Shown piece after piece: positions 1 through 9,953 of a stretch of 64,000 nucleotides of DNA. The stretch's first letter is position 1. Each line of letters opens with the position of its first letter. Source of the DNA: Massilia rubra (GTDB taxonomy: Bacteria; Pseudomonadota; Gammaproteobacteria; Burkholderiales; Burkholderiaceae_D). The stretch lies in assembly GCF_011682065.1 (NCBI RefSeq), contig NZ_VUYU01000002.1, positions 186,001-250,000 of the forward strand, read 5' to 3'. The notes under the pieces were generated by a model. The model was not told the DNA's origin. It searched no databases and saw only the letters and a program-made list of their open reading frames with translations. A program made the position numbers and the translations under genes.

Positions 1-1578
1 GACCTGGGCTCGACCTCGTCGTCGTGGACCCGCAACAGCACCAAGCAGGACTACGCCCAGGCCGACCTGACCTGGCATGCCGACAGCAACTGGCTCGACT
101 CGGTCCAGTTCGGTGCCAAGTACCGTGACGGCGGCACCAGCCGCAGCACCGGCAACAACTACTGGGCCTGCAAGGGGCTCGACGCCGGCCAGTACGACAA
201 CCGCTACCAGAACGGCTGCGATGCGACGGCCAACAAGTTCCGTCCCGAATTCCTGTACGGCGAGTCGCTGGGCAACCTGACGGGCGGCCTCAAGGCCAGC
301 GCCTTCCCAGCCATTAACTACCCGGCCTACATCTCGCACCTGAACCAGACCTATGGCCAGATGCAGACCCGTAACGAAGACAATTTCATCTACAACGTGA
401 ATGAAAAGATCATGTCGGCGTACCTGCAGGCGAACTTCAAGACCGATCGCCTGCGCGGCAACCTGGGCTTGCGCGTGGTGCGCACCCGGCAGCACGCCGA
501 TTCGACCGACAAGGTCGACTACTACAACGACTATTTCTTCGACGGTCCGGACGGCACGCCGGCACCTTGCCGCGCGGGTGGCCTGCCGGCCGCCGGCGCG
601 CCCGCCGGTTCGGGCTGCACCAGCGGCTTCACGGTCGTACCGGACAGCCAGACCAATCCGGCCACCGGCCACGTCTCGACCTATGTGGTCAGCTCGCTCG
701 AACGCAAGTACACCGACGTGCTGCCGAGCCTGAACGTCGCCTACGACCTCAGCGACACCCTGCTGCTGCGCGGAGCGGCCTCGAAGGTGGTGGCGCGTCC
801 GAGCTACAACGACATCGGTGCGCCAGGCGCGCTGAACTACTACGGCCAGGAATACGTCAACGACCGCCGCCTGATCGGCGGAGGCGACCGCCAGGGCTGG
901 TTCGGGGAGGGCAGCAACAAGGATCTCGAACCGTACCAGGCCACCCAGTACGACCTGGGCGTGGAGTGGTATTTCCACCGCGGCTCGGTGCTCGGCGCCG
1001 GCGTGTTCCGCAAGAACGTCCAGAACTTCGCGGTGCCTGTGGTGCGCGACGTCAACCTGAACATCGGCGGCGAATCGATCGCGGTGCAGAATTACGCCAC
1101 CAGCGCCGGCGGACGCGACGCGGTATCGAAAGGTGTCGAGCTGTACGCCCAGCACACCTTCCGCAACGGCGTCGGCTTCCAGGTCAACTACACGTACAAC
1201 AAGACCAACCAGGCCGCCATCACCCTGGCCGACGGCACCGAGATCGGCACCTCGCCGCTGGTGGGCAGCGCCAAGAACCAGGCCAACGTGACCCTGTTCT
1301 ACTCGACCGACAAGCTGATGCTGCGTGCGTCGTACAATCGCCGCGGCCAGGTGGTCAACGGCCTGATGAACGGCTTGAACGTGTATGAAGAGCCGTTCAG
1401 CCAGGTCGACCTGAATGCGGCGTATAACTTCACGCCGGAACTGAGCCTGACCGCGTCGATCCTGAACGCGACCGCGGAAGAATCGCGTTCCTACCTGGGC
1501 AGCGACACCAAGGCGCGCTTCTACGCCAACAGCTACGCCGGCCGCGTGGCGTATGTTGGCTTGAACTATAAGTTCTGA
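1..1578 (+). CDS. TonB-dependent receptor, C-terminal part (5' end outside window)
   Basis: The frame is open from base 1 and gives 525 residues ending in Tyr-Lys-Phe, the aromatic terminus typical of outer-membrane beta-barrels. The body has alternating aromatic/polar strands and Gly/Asn-rich loops as in TonB receptors; the plug domain must lie upstream of the window. Such receptors import oligosaccharides across the outer membrane. The GH92 mannosidases and the AGE epimerase directly downstream suggest a mannose-containing glycan as substrate (inference). A strong terminator follows the stop, so it is transcribed separately from them. Confidence 0.9.
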   Translation, partial: DLGSTSSSWTRNSTKQDYAQADLTWHADSNWLDSVQFGAKYRDGGTSRSTGNNYWACKGLDAGQYDNRYQNGCDATANKFRPEFLYGESLGNLTGGLKASAFPAINYPAYISHLNQTYGQMQTRNEDNFIYNVNEKIMSAYLQANFKTDRLRGNLGLRVVRTRQHADSTDKVDYYNDYFFDGPDGTPAPCRAGGLPAAGAPAGSGCTSGFTVVPDSQTNPATGHVSTYVVSSLERKYTDVLPSLNVAYDLSDTLLLRGAASKVVARPSYNDIGAPGALNYYGQEYVNDRRLIGGGDRQGWFGEGSNKDLEPYQATQYDLGVEWYFHRGSVLGAGVFRKNVQNFAVPVVRDVNLNIGGESIAVQNYATSAGGRDAVSKGVELYAQHTFRNGVGFQVNYTYNKTNQAAITLADGTEIGTSPLVGSAKNQANVTLFYSTDKLMLRASYNRRGQVVNGLMNGLNVYEEPFSQVDLNAAYNFTPELSLTASILNATAEESRSYLGSDTKARFYANSYAGRVAYVGLNYKF

Positions 1579-1587
1579 GTCCGCATC

Positions 1588-1629
1588 CACCCTCGCCGCG
1601 CCATCGGCGCGGCGAGGGTGTTCTTTTTT
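1588..1629 (+). terminator. Rho-independent terminator after the TonB receptor
   Basis: A perfect 15-bp GC-rich stem (1588-1602 with 1606-1620), a 3-nt loop, then a T-rich tail at 1621-1629. It ends the receptor transcript before the GH92 operon. Confidence 0.9.
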
Positions 1630-1713
1630 CGGGACCGGTGTCGACCCTGCCGCGCGCCGCCCTCGATCCGGGTTCGCTGGCCGCCGCCCCACTCCACAGG
1701 AGATCGTCCTCAC

Positions 1714-4700
1714 ATGAACAACACGCACACCATCGTATCGACCGTGGCCATGCTGCTGGCCGGCGCCGCTGCCGCCGGCGCGGCCGAACCGCGTTTCTCG
1801 ACCTCGTTCGAAGCGGGCCAGCCCGCGCCCGCCACCCTGGCCGCCGAGGGCGTCAGGGTCGAACCCGGCGACGGCCCGGAGCGCCCCTATGCGGCCAAGC
1901 CGAGGGCCGGCTACAGCGGCGCGCGCGCGCTGCGCTACCGTGCCGCCGGCAAGGGCGGACGGCTGCAGCTGTTCCCGGTCGATATCGCGATCGGGCGCGA
2001 TACCACCCTGTCGTGGAAGGTGCTGCCGGAGATCGTCGACGGCGACATCGACTCCTCCACCGGCGTGGCGCTGGACCTGGTGCTCGACGACGGCCGCCGC
2101 ATCTCCAGCCTGGACCTGCGCGACAACCACGGCGTGCGCGTCGATGCGGCCGCGCAGGCGCAGTCGCGCACGCTGTATCCGCAGCAGTGGGCGCACAAGG
2201 CGGTGCGGCTGGGTCAACTGGCGGGGCGGCGCATCAGGGTGATCGAACTGGTGCTGCAGCCGACATCCGGAGCCGGCTCCAGCGGCTGGCTCGACGACAT
2301 CGAGCTCACGCAGCAGGCGCGCAGCGCGGCAACGCGGCCGTCGGACCATGTCCTGACCACGCGCGGCACCCAGGCCAACGGCACTTTCTCGCGCGGTAAC
2401 AACATCCCGGCCACGGCGACGCCGCACGGCTTCAACTTCTGGACCCCGGCCACCGATGCCGGCACCCTGAACTGGCTGTACCGCTGGAACGAGCAGAACG
2501 ACGACAACAATCGCCCGCGCCTGCAGGCGCTCTCGCTGAGCCATCAGCCCAGTCCGTGGATGGGCGACCGCCAGAGCTTCCAGGTGATGCCGTCGAACGC
2601 CAGCGGCCAGCCCGACGCCGACCGCAAGCGCCGCGCGCTGTCGTTCTCGCACGAGAACGAAGTGGCGCGCGCCCACACCTACCGCGTCGACTTCGACAAC
2701 GGCATCCGCGCCGAAATCGCGCCGAGCGAGCGCGCCGCGATCTTCCGTTTCCATTTCCCGCAAGGGGGCGACGCCAACCTGCTGTTCGATAACGTCGACG
2801 AACGCGGCGGCTTGACCTTCGACGCCGCCACCCAGACCCTGCGCGGCTATACCGATACGCGCAGCGGGCTGTCGAACGGCGCCGCGCGCATGTTCGTGTT
2901 CGCGCGCTTCGACCAGTCCTGGCAGGACAGCGGCGCGATCGCCACCGGCCGTCCCACCGGCTACATCAAGTTCAAGGCCGACAAGGGCGAAGTGCGCATG
3001 CGCATCGCCACCTCGCTCATCTCGATCGAGCAGGCCGAACGCAACCTCGCGCTGGAAATCGGCGACGCCGCCTTCGACACCGTGCGCGAGCGCGCGCAGG
3101 CCGCCTGGGATGCGGAACTGGGCCGGGTCAAGGTCGAGGGCGCGAGCGATGACCAGCTCACCACCGTCTATTCCAATCTCTACCGCCTGTTCCTGTATCC
3201 GAACGTCGCCCACGAAAACGTCGGCACCGCGCAGCAGCCCGACTGGCGCCACGCCGACCAGAGCGGCTGGTCGACGGCCAACACCGGCGGCGACGCCGTG
3301 CGCACCTCGGCGTCCGTGGTGCCCGGCAAGGTGTATGTCAACAACGGCTTCTGGGACACCTTCCGCACCACCTGGCCGGCTTACACGCTGTTGGCGCCGA
3401 CGCGCGCCGGCGAGATGGTCGACGGCTTTCTGCAGCAATACCGCGACGGCGGCTGGGTGGCGCGCTGGTCCTCGCCGGGCTATGCCGACCTGATGGTCGG
3501 CACCAGTTCCGACGTGGCCTTCGCCGACGCCTGGCTCAAGGGCGTGCGCGGCTTCGATGCGCACCAGGCCTACGAGGCGGCGCTCAAGAACGCCACCGTC
3601 GTGCCGCCCGTGTCGAACGTCGGGCGCAAGGGCCTGGGACGCTCGATGTACCGCGGCTACGCCGACGCCAGCGTCCACGAAGGCATGTCGTGGACGCTGG
3701 AAGGCGCGCTCAACGACTTCGGCGTGGCGCAGATAGCCACCGCCCTGGCCTCGGCCGAGGGCGACACCGCGCGTGGCCGCCGCTACCGCGAGGAAGCCGC
3801 CTATTTCAAGGCGCGCGCCGCTGACTACGCGCACCTGTTCGATCCGGCCACAGGCTTTTTCCGCGGCCGCGACGCCAAGGGGCAATGGCGCGAGGCGGCC
3901 GGCGAGTTCGACGCGCGCCGCTGGGGCGGCGACTATACCGAAGCGAATGCCTGGAATTTCGCCTTCACCGTGCCGCACGACGCCGAAGGACTGGCGGGCC
4001 TGATGGGTGGCCGCGCCGCGCTGGCCAGGCGCCTCGACACCTTCTTCGCCACCCCCGAAACGGCCGATGCCAAATTCTCCGGCAGCTATGGCCAGGTGAT
4101 CCACGAGATGACCGAAGCGCGCGACGTGCGCATGGGGATGTACGCCCACAGCAACCAGCCATCGCATCACATCCCGTGGATGTATGTCGCCGCCGGCCAG
4201 CCCTGGAAGACGCAGAAGATCACCCGCGACATCGTGGCCCGCCTGTACCTGGGCAGCGAAATCGGCCAGGGCTATGCCGGCGACGAGGACAATGGCGAGA
4301 TGTCGGCCTGGTACACCTTCGCGATGATGGGACTGTATCCGCTGCGGATGGGGTCTCCCGAATACGTGATCGGTTCGCCCGCCTTTGCCCGCACCGACGT
4401 GCGTCTCGAAAATGGCCGCCTGCTATCGGTGATCGCGCACGGTAACAGCCCGGAGAACGTCTACGTGCAGTCGCTCAAGGTCAACGGGGCGCCCTGGAAC
4501 AAACCGTGGATCCGGCACGCCGACATTGCCGCCGGCGCCACCCTGGAATTCACGATGGGCGGCAAGCCGTCGGCGTGGGGCAGCGATGCCGGCGCCTTGC
4601 CCGCATCGATGACCAGCGCCGGACAACGCCCCGCAGGCCTGCGTGACCGCTCGCAAGACGCCGCCGTCACCGTCGACGGCAAGCGCGCCCCCGGGCCGCT

Positions 4701-5025
4701 GGTCGACGACGATGCGGCCACCACCGTGGCGCTGCCGGCCGGCGCGAACGTCGGCTTCACTTTGCCCAATGCCGCCACCATCGTTCACTACACCATCACC
4801 GGCGGCAAGGCGCCGGCGGGCACGCTGTCATGGACGCTGGAAGGGCGCGACGGCAGCGGCGCCTGGGTCGTGCTCGACACGCGCGAGAAGGAGCCGTTTG
4901 CGTGGGAGCGGCAACTGCGCCCGTTCGGCGTCGCCAGGCCGGGCGCCTACCGGCAATACCGGCTGCGCTTTGCGCAAGCCACACCGTTCGAGCTGGCGGA
5001 ACTGGAATTGCTCGAAGCGAGGTAA
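1714..5025 (+). CDS. Secreted GH92 family alpha-mannosidase
   Basis: 1103 aa. Start ATG 1714 is chosen because a Shine-Dalgarno (AGGAGA, 1698-1703) precedes it and a signal peptide ending ...AAAGAAEP follows. GH92 enzymes are Ca-dependent exo-acting inverting alpha-mannosidases. Visible family signatures are a segment with NNGFWDTFRTTWPAY, the motif SHHIPWMY, and GDEDNGEMSAWY near residue 856, which carries the conserved acidic pair. An N-terminal beta-sandwich and a C-terminal extension (about residues 985-1103), perhaps carbohydrate-binding, make it longer than the roughly 750-aa core. It probably works outside the inner membrane on mannosides, together with the epimerase and the second GH92 gene. 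Confidence 0.92.
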   Translation: MNNTHTIVSTVAMLLAGAAAAGAAEPRFSTSFEAGQPAPATLAAEGVRVEPGDGPERPYAAKPRAGYSGARALRYRAAGKGGRLQLFPVDIAIGRDTTLSWKVLPEIVDGDIDSSTGVALDLVLDDGRRISSLDLRDNHGVRVDAAAQAQSRTLYPQQWAHKAVRLGQLAGRRIRVIELVLQPTSGAGSSGWLDDIELTQQARSAATRPSDHVLTTRGTQANGTFSRGNNIPATATPHGFNFWTPATDAGTLNWLYRWNEQNDDNNRPRLQALSLSHQPSPWMGDRQSFQVMPSNASGQPDADRKRRALSFSHENEVARAHTYRVDFDNGIRAEIAPSERAAIFRFHFPQGGDANLLFDNVDERGGLTFDAATQTLRGYTDTRSGLSNGAARMFVFARFDQSWQDSGAIATGRPTGYIKFKADKGEVRMRIATSLISIEQAERNLALEIGDAAFDTVRERAQAAWDAELGRVKVEGASDDQLTTVYSNLYRLFLYPNVAHENVGTAQQPDWRHADQSGWSTANTGGDAVRTSASVVPGKVYVNNGFWDTFRTTWPAYTLLAPTRAGEMVDGFLQQYRDGGWVARWSSPGYADLMVGTSSDVAFADAWLKGVRGFDAHQAYEAALKNATVVPPVSNVGRKGLGRSMYRGYADASVHEGMSWTLEGALNDFGVAQIATALASAEGDTARGRRYREEAAYFKARAADYAHLFDPATGFFRGRDAKGQWREAAGEFDARRWGGDYTEANAWNFAFTVPHDAEGLAGLMGGRAALARRLDTFFATPETADAKFSGSYGQVIHEMTEARDVRMGMYAHSNQPSHHIPWMYVAAGQPWKTQKITRDIVARLYLGSEIGQGYAGDEDNGEMSAWYTFAMMGLYPLRMGSPEYVIGSPAFARTDVRLENGRLLSVIAHGNSPENVYVQSLKVNGAPWNKPWIRHADIAAGATLEFTMGGKPSAWGSDAGALPASMTSAGQRPAGLRDRSQDAAVTVDGKRAPGPLVDDDAATTVALPAGANVGFTLPNAATIVHYTITGGKAPAGTLSWTLEGRDGSGAWVVLDTREKEPFAWERQLRPFGVARPGAYRQYRLRFAQATPFELAELELLEAR

Positions 5026-5145
5026 AGGCATGTGCATGCGGCGTTGGCTACAACGCGCTAAACACACCCACATAACCCTGCCAGTCGAGACGAGCGTGCG
5101 CACGAGCGGCTACGACGACTGGCGTACACCCACCACCACATCACC

Positions 5146-6363
5146 ATGACTATTTTTCCGAACTTTCGCAGCCCGGACGTGCTGCTCGACCATGCGCGCC
5201 ACACGATGCGCTTCTACCACCCGCGGGCGATCGACCCCGCCGGCGGCCTGTTCCACTATTTCAAGGACGACGGCACGGTCTATGACCGGCAGCACCGGCA
5301 CCTGGTCAGCAGCACGCGCTTCGTGTTCACCTACGCGATGGCGTACCGCCAGTTCCAGGATCCGGCCTACCTCGATGGCCTGAAGCACGCGCTGCGCTTC
5401 CTGCGCGAGGCGCACCGCACCCCCGATGGCAGCGGCTATGCGTGGATGCTCGATGGCGGCAAGGTGGAAGACGGCACCCAGCACGCCTACGGCCAGGCCT
5501 TCGTGCTGCTGGCGTATTCGCATGCCACGATGGCCGGCCTGGACGAGGCGCGCGCCTGGATCGGCGAGACCTTCGACCTGATGGAAGCACGTTTCTGGGA
5601 CGCCGCGGCCGGCCTGTACGCCGATGAGGCGAGCCAGGACTGGAGCGTGCTGTCCACCTACCGCGGCCAGAACGCCAACATGCACGCGGTCGAGGCGCTG
5701 CTGGCCGCGTTTTCCGCGACCGGCGAGCGGCGCTACCTGGAGCGTGCCTACCTGGTTGCCTACAACATCACCCAGCGCCAGAGCGCGCGCTGCGGCGGCT
5801 TGATCTGGGAACATTATGACGCCGACTGGCAGCCCGACTGGTCCTTCAATATCGACGATCCGGAGAACCTGTTCCGCCCCTGGGGCTACCAGCCCGGCCA
5901 CTTCACCGAGTGGGCCAAGCTGCTGGTGCAGCTCGAAGCGCGCGCCAAGGGCGTCCTGAGCGAGGGCCTGGATTGGCTGGTGCCGAGCGCCGAGTGCCTG
6001 TTCAAGGTGGCGCTGGAAAAGGGCTGGGATGTGCGCAACGGTGGCCTGTGCTACTCGCTGGCGCCGGACCTGACGGCGTGTGACGCGCACAAGTATTTCT
6101 GGGTGCAGGCCGAGAGCGCGGCGGCGGCGGCCATGCTGGCCGCGCGCACCGGCAATGCGCAATACTGGGTCTGGTACGGGCGCTTGTGGGCCTACAGCTG
6201 GAGCCATTTCATCGACCATGAACACGGCGCCTGGTACCGCATCCTGGACCGCGAGAACCGCAAGCTCAGCGACGAGAAAAGCCCGGCCGGCAAGGTCGAT
6301 TACCACACCATGGGCGCCGTCTACGACATCGTGGCCGTGCTCAAGGGCGGCGAGCATGGTTGA
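5146..6363 (+). CDS. AGE/YihS-family epimerase, probable mannose isomerase
   Basis: 405 aa, no signal peptide, so cytoplasmic. The (alpha/alpha)6-barrel N-acylglucosamine 2-epimerase family is recognised from SSTRFVFTYAMAYR, NANMHAVEA (His about 180), YQPGHFTEW (His about 251) and DYHTMGAVYD (His about 387). These match the spacing of the catalytic histidines known in YihS-like aldose-ketose isomerases. The likely reaction is D-mannose to D-fructose, fitting its place between two mannosidase genes; epimerisation to glucose is an alternative. Its stop overlaps the start of the degraded sugar kinase, showing that the two once formed a translationally coupled pair. Confidence 0.85.
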   Translation: MTIFPNFRSPDVLLDHARHTMRFYHPRAIDPAGGLFHYFKDDGTVYDRQHRHLVSSTRFVFTYAMAYRQFQDPAYLDGLKHALRFLREAHRTPDGSGYAWMLDGGKVEDGTQHAYGQAFVLLAYSHATMAGLDEARAWIGETFDLMEARFWDAAAGLYADEASQDWSVLSTYRGQNANMHAVEALLAAFSATGERRYLERAYLVAYNITQRQSARCGGLIWEHYDADWQPDWSFNIDDPENLFRPWGYQPGHFTEWAKLLVQLEARAKGVLSEGLDWLVPSAECLFKVALEKGWDVRNGGLCYSLAPDLTACDAHKYFWVQAESAAAAAMLAARTGNAQYWVWYGRLWAYSWSHFIDHEHGAWYRILDRENRKLSDEKSPAGKVDYHTMGAVYDIVAVLKGGEHG

Positions 6364-6632
6364 CGCTCCCTTCATGCTGTGCGCCGGCGAGCAATGGGTC
6401 AGCCGGGTCGGCGGCTCGACGTGGAACGTGGCGCGTGGCCGTGGTGGACACGGTGGGCGCGGGCGACGCCGGCCTGCTGCACAATCTGCGCCACCCGGAT
6501 CGCCCGTTGCAGGCGCACCTGCATGCGGCCCTGGCGGCCGGTTCCGCCGCATGCCTGCAGGCCGGCGCCACCCCGCTGCCGCCCGCCGCCATGCATCAAT
6601 TGTTCGAACTGCTTGAAGGAGAAGTATCGTGA
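6356..6632 (+). pseudogene. Relic of a PfkB-family sugar kinase (fructokinase-like)
   Basis: The ATG at 6356 overlaps the epimerase stop. That frame gives a fructokinase-like beginning (CAGEQ..., then GGSTWNVARG, compare the family's GGSxxNVA). After a frame change, the third frame carries the PfkB anion-hole motif DTVGAGDA and the helical C-terminus ending at 6632. About 200-230 residues of the normal 300 are missing and the two halves lie in different frames, so no working kinase can be made. When intact it would have phosphorylated the fructose made by the epimerase. The relic's stop overlaps the next gene's ATG, keeping the operon spacing. Confidence 0.82.
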
Positions 6633-9067
6633 TGCGACATCCCCGTTTTACCTCGCTGCGGCCGGTCCTGCGTCTCGCGCTGCTGGCGTGCATGCCGCTG
6701 GCCGTGCACTACCCCGCGGCGGCCGCCGGCGATACCACGCCGGTCAACACCTTCATCGGCACCCAGGACGAAGGCAACACCTTCCCCGGCGCCTCGGCCC
6801 CGTTCGGCATGATCCAGGTCGGCCCGATCGCCGGGCACTATGCCGGTTACCGCTACAGCGACAAGCTCATTCGCGGCTTCGGCCATTCTTTCCTGTCGGG
6901 CGCCGGCTGCTGGGAGCAGGGCGGGCAGCTGTCGGTGCTGCCGGTCACCGGCACCATCGGCCCGGGCGGCGACTTCGACACCGCCAAGAAGGACACGTTC
7001 GACCACAAGCGCTACGCCGCCGGGTACACCCATGCCGACGAAGTCGGCCAGGCCGGCTACTACAAGGTCAAGCTCACCAGCTATGGCGGCATCACGGCCG
7101 AGGCCACCGCGCTGACCCGCGCCGCCGCCGAACGCTACACCTATGCGAGCGGCACCACGACCGGCCACGTGCTGCTCAACGTGGCCCAGGCCAACGAACG
7201 CCATTCCGTCATCGGCAGTGAAGTCAGGGTGGTCGACGATCGTAGCGTCGAAGGCAAGATCGTCACCAAGAGCTTCTGTGGCGGGGCCAAGTACACCACG
7301 TGGTTCCGCATGGTGTTCGACCAGCCGATCAAGGCCAGGGGCGTGTGGGACGATCGCGGCGGCTGGCCGGACGCCAGTGGCCCCAGCCAGCAGGGCGAGG
7401 CCAAGCCGCATGGCGTCTGGCTGACGTTCGACCTCAAGAACGGGCAGGCCGTCACCGCGGTCAGCGCGATCTCGCACGTGGACGCGCAAGGCGCGCGCAT
7501 CAACCTGAGCGCCGAAGGCATGGCGGACGGGCGCCTGATGACGTTCGACGCGATGAAGATCAAGGCGCAGGCCAACTGGCAGCGCGAATTGAAGAGCGTG
7601 CGCATTGAGGGCGGCAGCACCGACGACCGCACCGTGTTCTATACCGCGCTGTACCACGCGCTGCTGCAACCGCTGACCGGCAACGACGCCGACGGCCGCT
7701 ACCGCGGCTACGACGACGCGATCCACACTGCCAAGGACTGGACCTACTACGAGTTCTTCTCGCTGTGGGACACGTACCGCGCGCAGAACCAGCTGCTTGC
7801 GCTGCTGCGTCCGGAGCGCGCCAGCGATATCGCGACGTCGGTCCTGAAAATCCGCGAGCACGGCGGCTGGCTGCCGCGCTGGGGCTATGCAAACTTCGAA
7901 ACCAACATCATGACGGGCGACCCGGTCACCCCGTTCCTGGTCGACCTGTGGCGCTTCGGCGCGCTCAAGGGCCGCGAAGCCGAAGCCTACGCTGCGCTGC
8001 GCGAGAACGCCTTCGGCATCCCGGCGCACGGGATTCGCCCGCAAGGCCGTTCGGGCAACCCGAATTACCTGAAACAAGGCTTCGTGCAATACGACCGCAG
8101 CTTTGTCTCGAAAGGCATGGACACCGACCCGCACCACGGCGCCTCGGCGACCCTCGAGTACGCGCTGGCCGATGGCGCGCTGGCCGAGATGGCCAAGGCG
8201 CTCGGCCATGCGGACGACGCCCAGGTGCTGTCGCAGCGCGCCCTCAACTGGCGCAAGATCTGGGACGCCAATGCGGTGGACCAAGCGAGCGGCCAGCGCG
8301 GCTTCCCGCGTCCACGCCTGGGCGACGGCAGCTGGTTCGCCGACGTCGGCAGCGGGTTCGATCCGCGCGGCGACCACGGCTTCCACGAAGGCACGGCCTG
8401 GCAGTACCAGTGGCTGGCGCAGCAGGACGTGCCAGGCCTGGCGGCGGCGATGGGCGGGGCCCCGCAAGCCCTGGGCCGCCTCGACCAGTTCTTCGACTAC
8501 GAGGCGGTGCGGGCCGACCCGAACGCGGTGCGCAAGTCGTGGGTGGTGGGACCGTACAGCTACTATGCCCAGTTCCGCTACAACCCGAACAACGAGCCCG
8601 ACCTGCATGCTCCATGGATGTACACCTTGATGGGCCAGCCGTGGAAGACCACCACCGTGCTGCGCGGCGCGGAAACGCTGTTTACCAATGGCCCGGGCGG
8701 CGTGACCGGCAACGACGACTTGGGCACCATGTCGGCCTGGTACCTGTTCAGCGCCCTGGGCATCTATCCGGACATGCCGGGCAGCGGCCGCTTCCTGCTG
8801 CACGCGCCGCGCTTCGCCCATGCCGAGATCGACCTGCCGCAAGGCCGCACCCTGCGCATCGAGGCGCCAGGCGCCAAGCCGGGTCAGAGCCGCTTCGTCA
8901 AGTCGGTGCGCTACGGTGAGCGCGCGGTGGAGCGCGTGTGGCTCGACTGGGAACAACTGCAGTCGGGCGGCGCCCTGAAGTACCAGCTTGCGCCGCAGCC
9001 GGACACCAAGGGCTGGGGCACGCGTGCCCGCGACCTGCCGCGTCCACCGGCCGGCATCGCGCCATAA
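6632..9067 (+). CDS. Second secreted GH92 family alpha-mannosidase
   Basis: 811 aa from ATG 6632 (a GTG at 6629 is also in frame; GAAGGAGA at 6614-6621 suits either). A signal peptide ends about residue 30 (...YPAAAAGDT). GH92 signatures run VNTFIGTQDEGNTFPGAS near the N-terminus, WDTYRAQNQL, LHAPWMYTLMGQPWK and GNDDLGTMSAWY near residue 693. It has the usual core length, unlike its longer neighbour, so the two may differ in linkage preference. It is coupled to the kinase relic by an ATGA-type overlap. No clear terminator is seen in the 290 bases that follow. Confidence 0.92.
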   Translation: MRHPRFTSLRPVLRLALLACMPLAVHYPAAAAGDTTPVNTFIGTQDEGNTFPGASAPFGMIQVGPIAGHYAGYRYSDKLIRGFGHSFLSGAGCWEQGGQLSVLPVTGTIGPGGDFDTAKKDTFDHKRYAAGYTHADEVGQAGYYKVKLTSYGGITAEATALTRAAAERYTYASGTTTGHVLLNVAQANERHSVIGSEVRVVDDRSVEGKIVTKSFCGGAKYTTWFRMVFDQPIKARGVWDDRGGWPDASGPSQQGEAKPHGVWLTFDLKNGQAVTAVSAISHVDAQGARINLSAEGMADGRLMTFDAMKIKAQANWQRELKSVRIEGGSTDDRTVFYTALYHALLQPLTGNDADGRYRGYDDAIHTAKDWTYYEFFSLWDTYRAQNQLLALLRPERASDIATSVLKIREHGGWLPRWGYANFETNIMTGDPVTPFLVDLWRFGALKGREAEAYAALRENAFGIPAHGIRPQGRSGNPNYLKQGFVQYDRSFVSKGMDTDPHHGASATLEYALADGALAEMAKALGHADDAQVLSQRALNWRKIWDANAVDQASGQRGFPRPRLGDGSWFADVGSGFDPRGDHGFHEGTAWQYQWLAQQDVPGLAAAMGGAPQALGRLDQFFDYEAVRADPNAVRKSWVVGPYSYYAQFRYNPNNEPDLHAPWMYTLMGQPWKTTTVLRGAETLFTNGPGGVTGNDDLGTMSAWYLFSALGIYPDMPGSGRFLLHAPRFAHAEIDLPQGRTLRIEAPGAKPGQSRFVKSVRYGERAVERVWLDWEQLQSGGALKYQLAPQPDTKGWGTRARDLPRPPAGIAP

Positions 9068-9356
9068 GCGGCCGCAGCGCGGCACCAAGGCTCCCTGTGA
9101 CGTAAGCAGGCGGCGGCACGGGCACCAGCACGGGCCCGTCGCCGTCCTGTTCTTGATGGGGACCTGGCCGCGCCGCCTGCCGCGGATTCACCAATTTGAC
9201 GTTCCATCATGCAGATATTGCCGTTCGTCGTCTTGCGCGGACCGCATCGGTCCGGTCGATTAAGCTGCTTACATCCGATTACATCGGGTCTTCGCCAATA
9301 ATTTTCCATGTAAAGAACGACAATAACCGATATGGAACCTGACAACATCGAGTCAG

Positions 9357-9953
9357 TTGGGCAAGCTGCTGCCCGGCATATTGTTTACAGCGCTATTCGC
9401 CTCCTCCGCCGCCGCGTTGGCGCAAACGACGCCGACCGATGGCGAGGCCTTGCGCGCCGAACTGCACCAGCACTATCCGTCGCTCATCTGGGTCGAGCGG
9501 TATCCGTCGCTCATCTGGGTCGAGCGGTATCGTCAAGCCTACCCCGCCGAGGCGCAAGGCGATACGGCCTTATGGCGTGGCGACCCGGCGCCAGCGCTCG
9601 ATTCCAGCGCCAGGATCGTCGATGCCTTGGCCGCACTACAAGATCAGCACGTCGCGCTTGCGGGGCCGAAGGCTGGCAAGCAGGAAACCCTGGGCGTCTT
9701 GTTCCGAACCAGCGGCGATGCAGCGATGGTCGTCTGGCGTCATCTTGATCCTGACCCTTTGCGCGCCCTGTCCCTACTGAAGCACGCTGTGCAAGCCGAG
9801 CGCGGTATCGCGGCCCAATCCCTGCTCGCGCTTCCTCCCGGTGAATCAGGCGCTCCGCACGCCCGGCTTTCGATACGCGCTGCGGCACCACTGCAGATCG
9901 GCTCTGCGGACAAGCTACGCGACCAGTTTGCGGAAAGCGGTATTAGCGCATGA
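9357..9953 (+). CDS. Secreted hypothetical protein with an internal 9-residue duplication
   Basis: About 198 aa if translation starts at TTG 9357; no in-frame ATG or clear ribosome site lies upstream, so the start is uncertain. The first 24 residues look like a signal peptide (ending AAALAQT). The segment around ALQDQHVAL faintly recalls the N-terminal region of S41-type peptidases, but no catalytic serine domain follows. It may be a truncated protein ending before the ISL3 element. A 27-bp exact tandem copy adds nine residues (YPSLIWVER) in frame. I do not assign a function. Confidence 0.45.
   Translation: MGKLLPGILFTALFASSAAALAQTTPTDGEALRAELHQHYPSLIWVERYPSLIWVERYRQAYPAEAQGDTALWRGDPAPALDSSARIVDALAALQDQHVALAGPKAGKQETLGVLFRTSGDAAMVVWRHLDPDPLRALSLLKHAVQAERGIAAQSLLALPPGESGAPHARLSIRAAAPLQIGSADKLRDQFAESGISA
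9474..9527 (+). repeat. 27-bp exact tandem duplication inside a coding region
   Basis: Two identical 27-bp units (9474-9500, 9501-9527) keep the reading frame and duplicate nine residues of the secreted protein. It looks like a recent slippage or duplication event. Confidence 0.95.

Noticed and set aside
5110-6693. Long minus-strand frame of 527 codons opposite the epimerase
   Set aside because: Antisense shadow of a high-GC gene; His/Arg/Gly-rich with no domain.
6596-9088. 830-codon minus-strand frame opposite the second GH92 gene
   Set aside because: Antisense shadow; the plus strand has a signal peptide and GH92 motifs.
9332-9748. 138-codon plus-strand frame starting ATG 9332
   Set aside because: Arg-rich shadow frame; the frame from 9357 has a signal peptide and protein-like composition instead.
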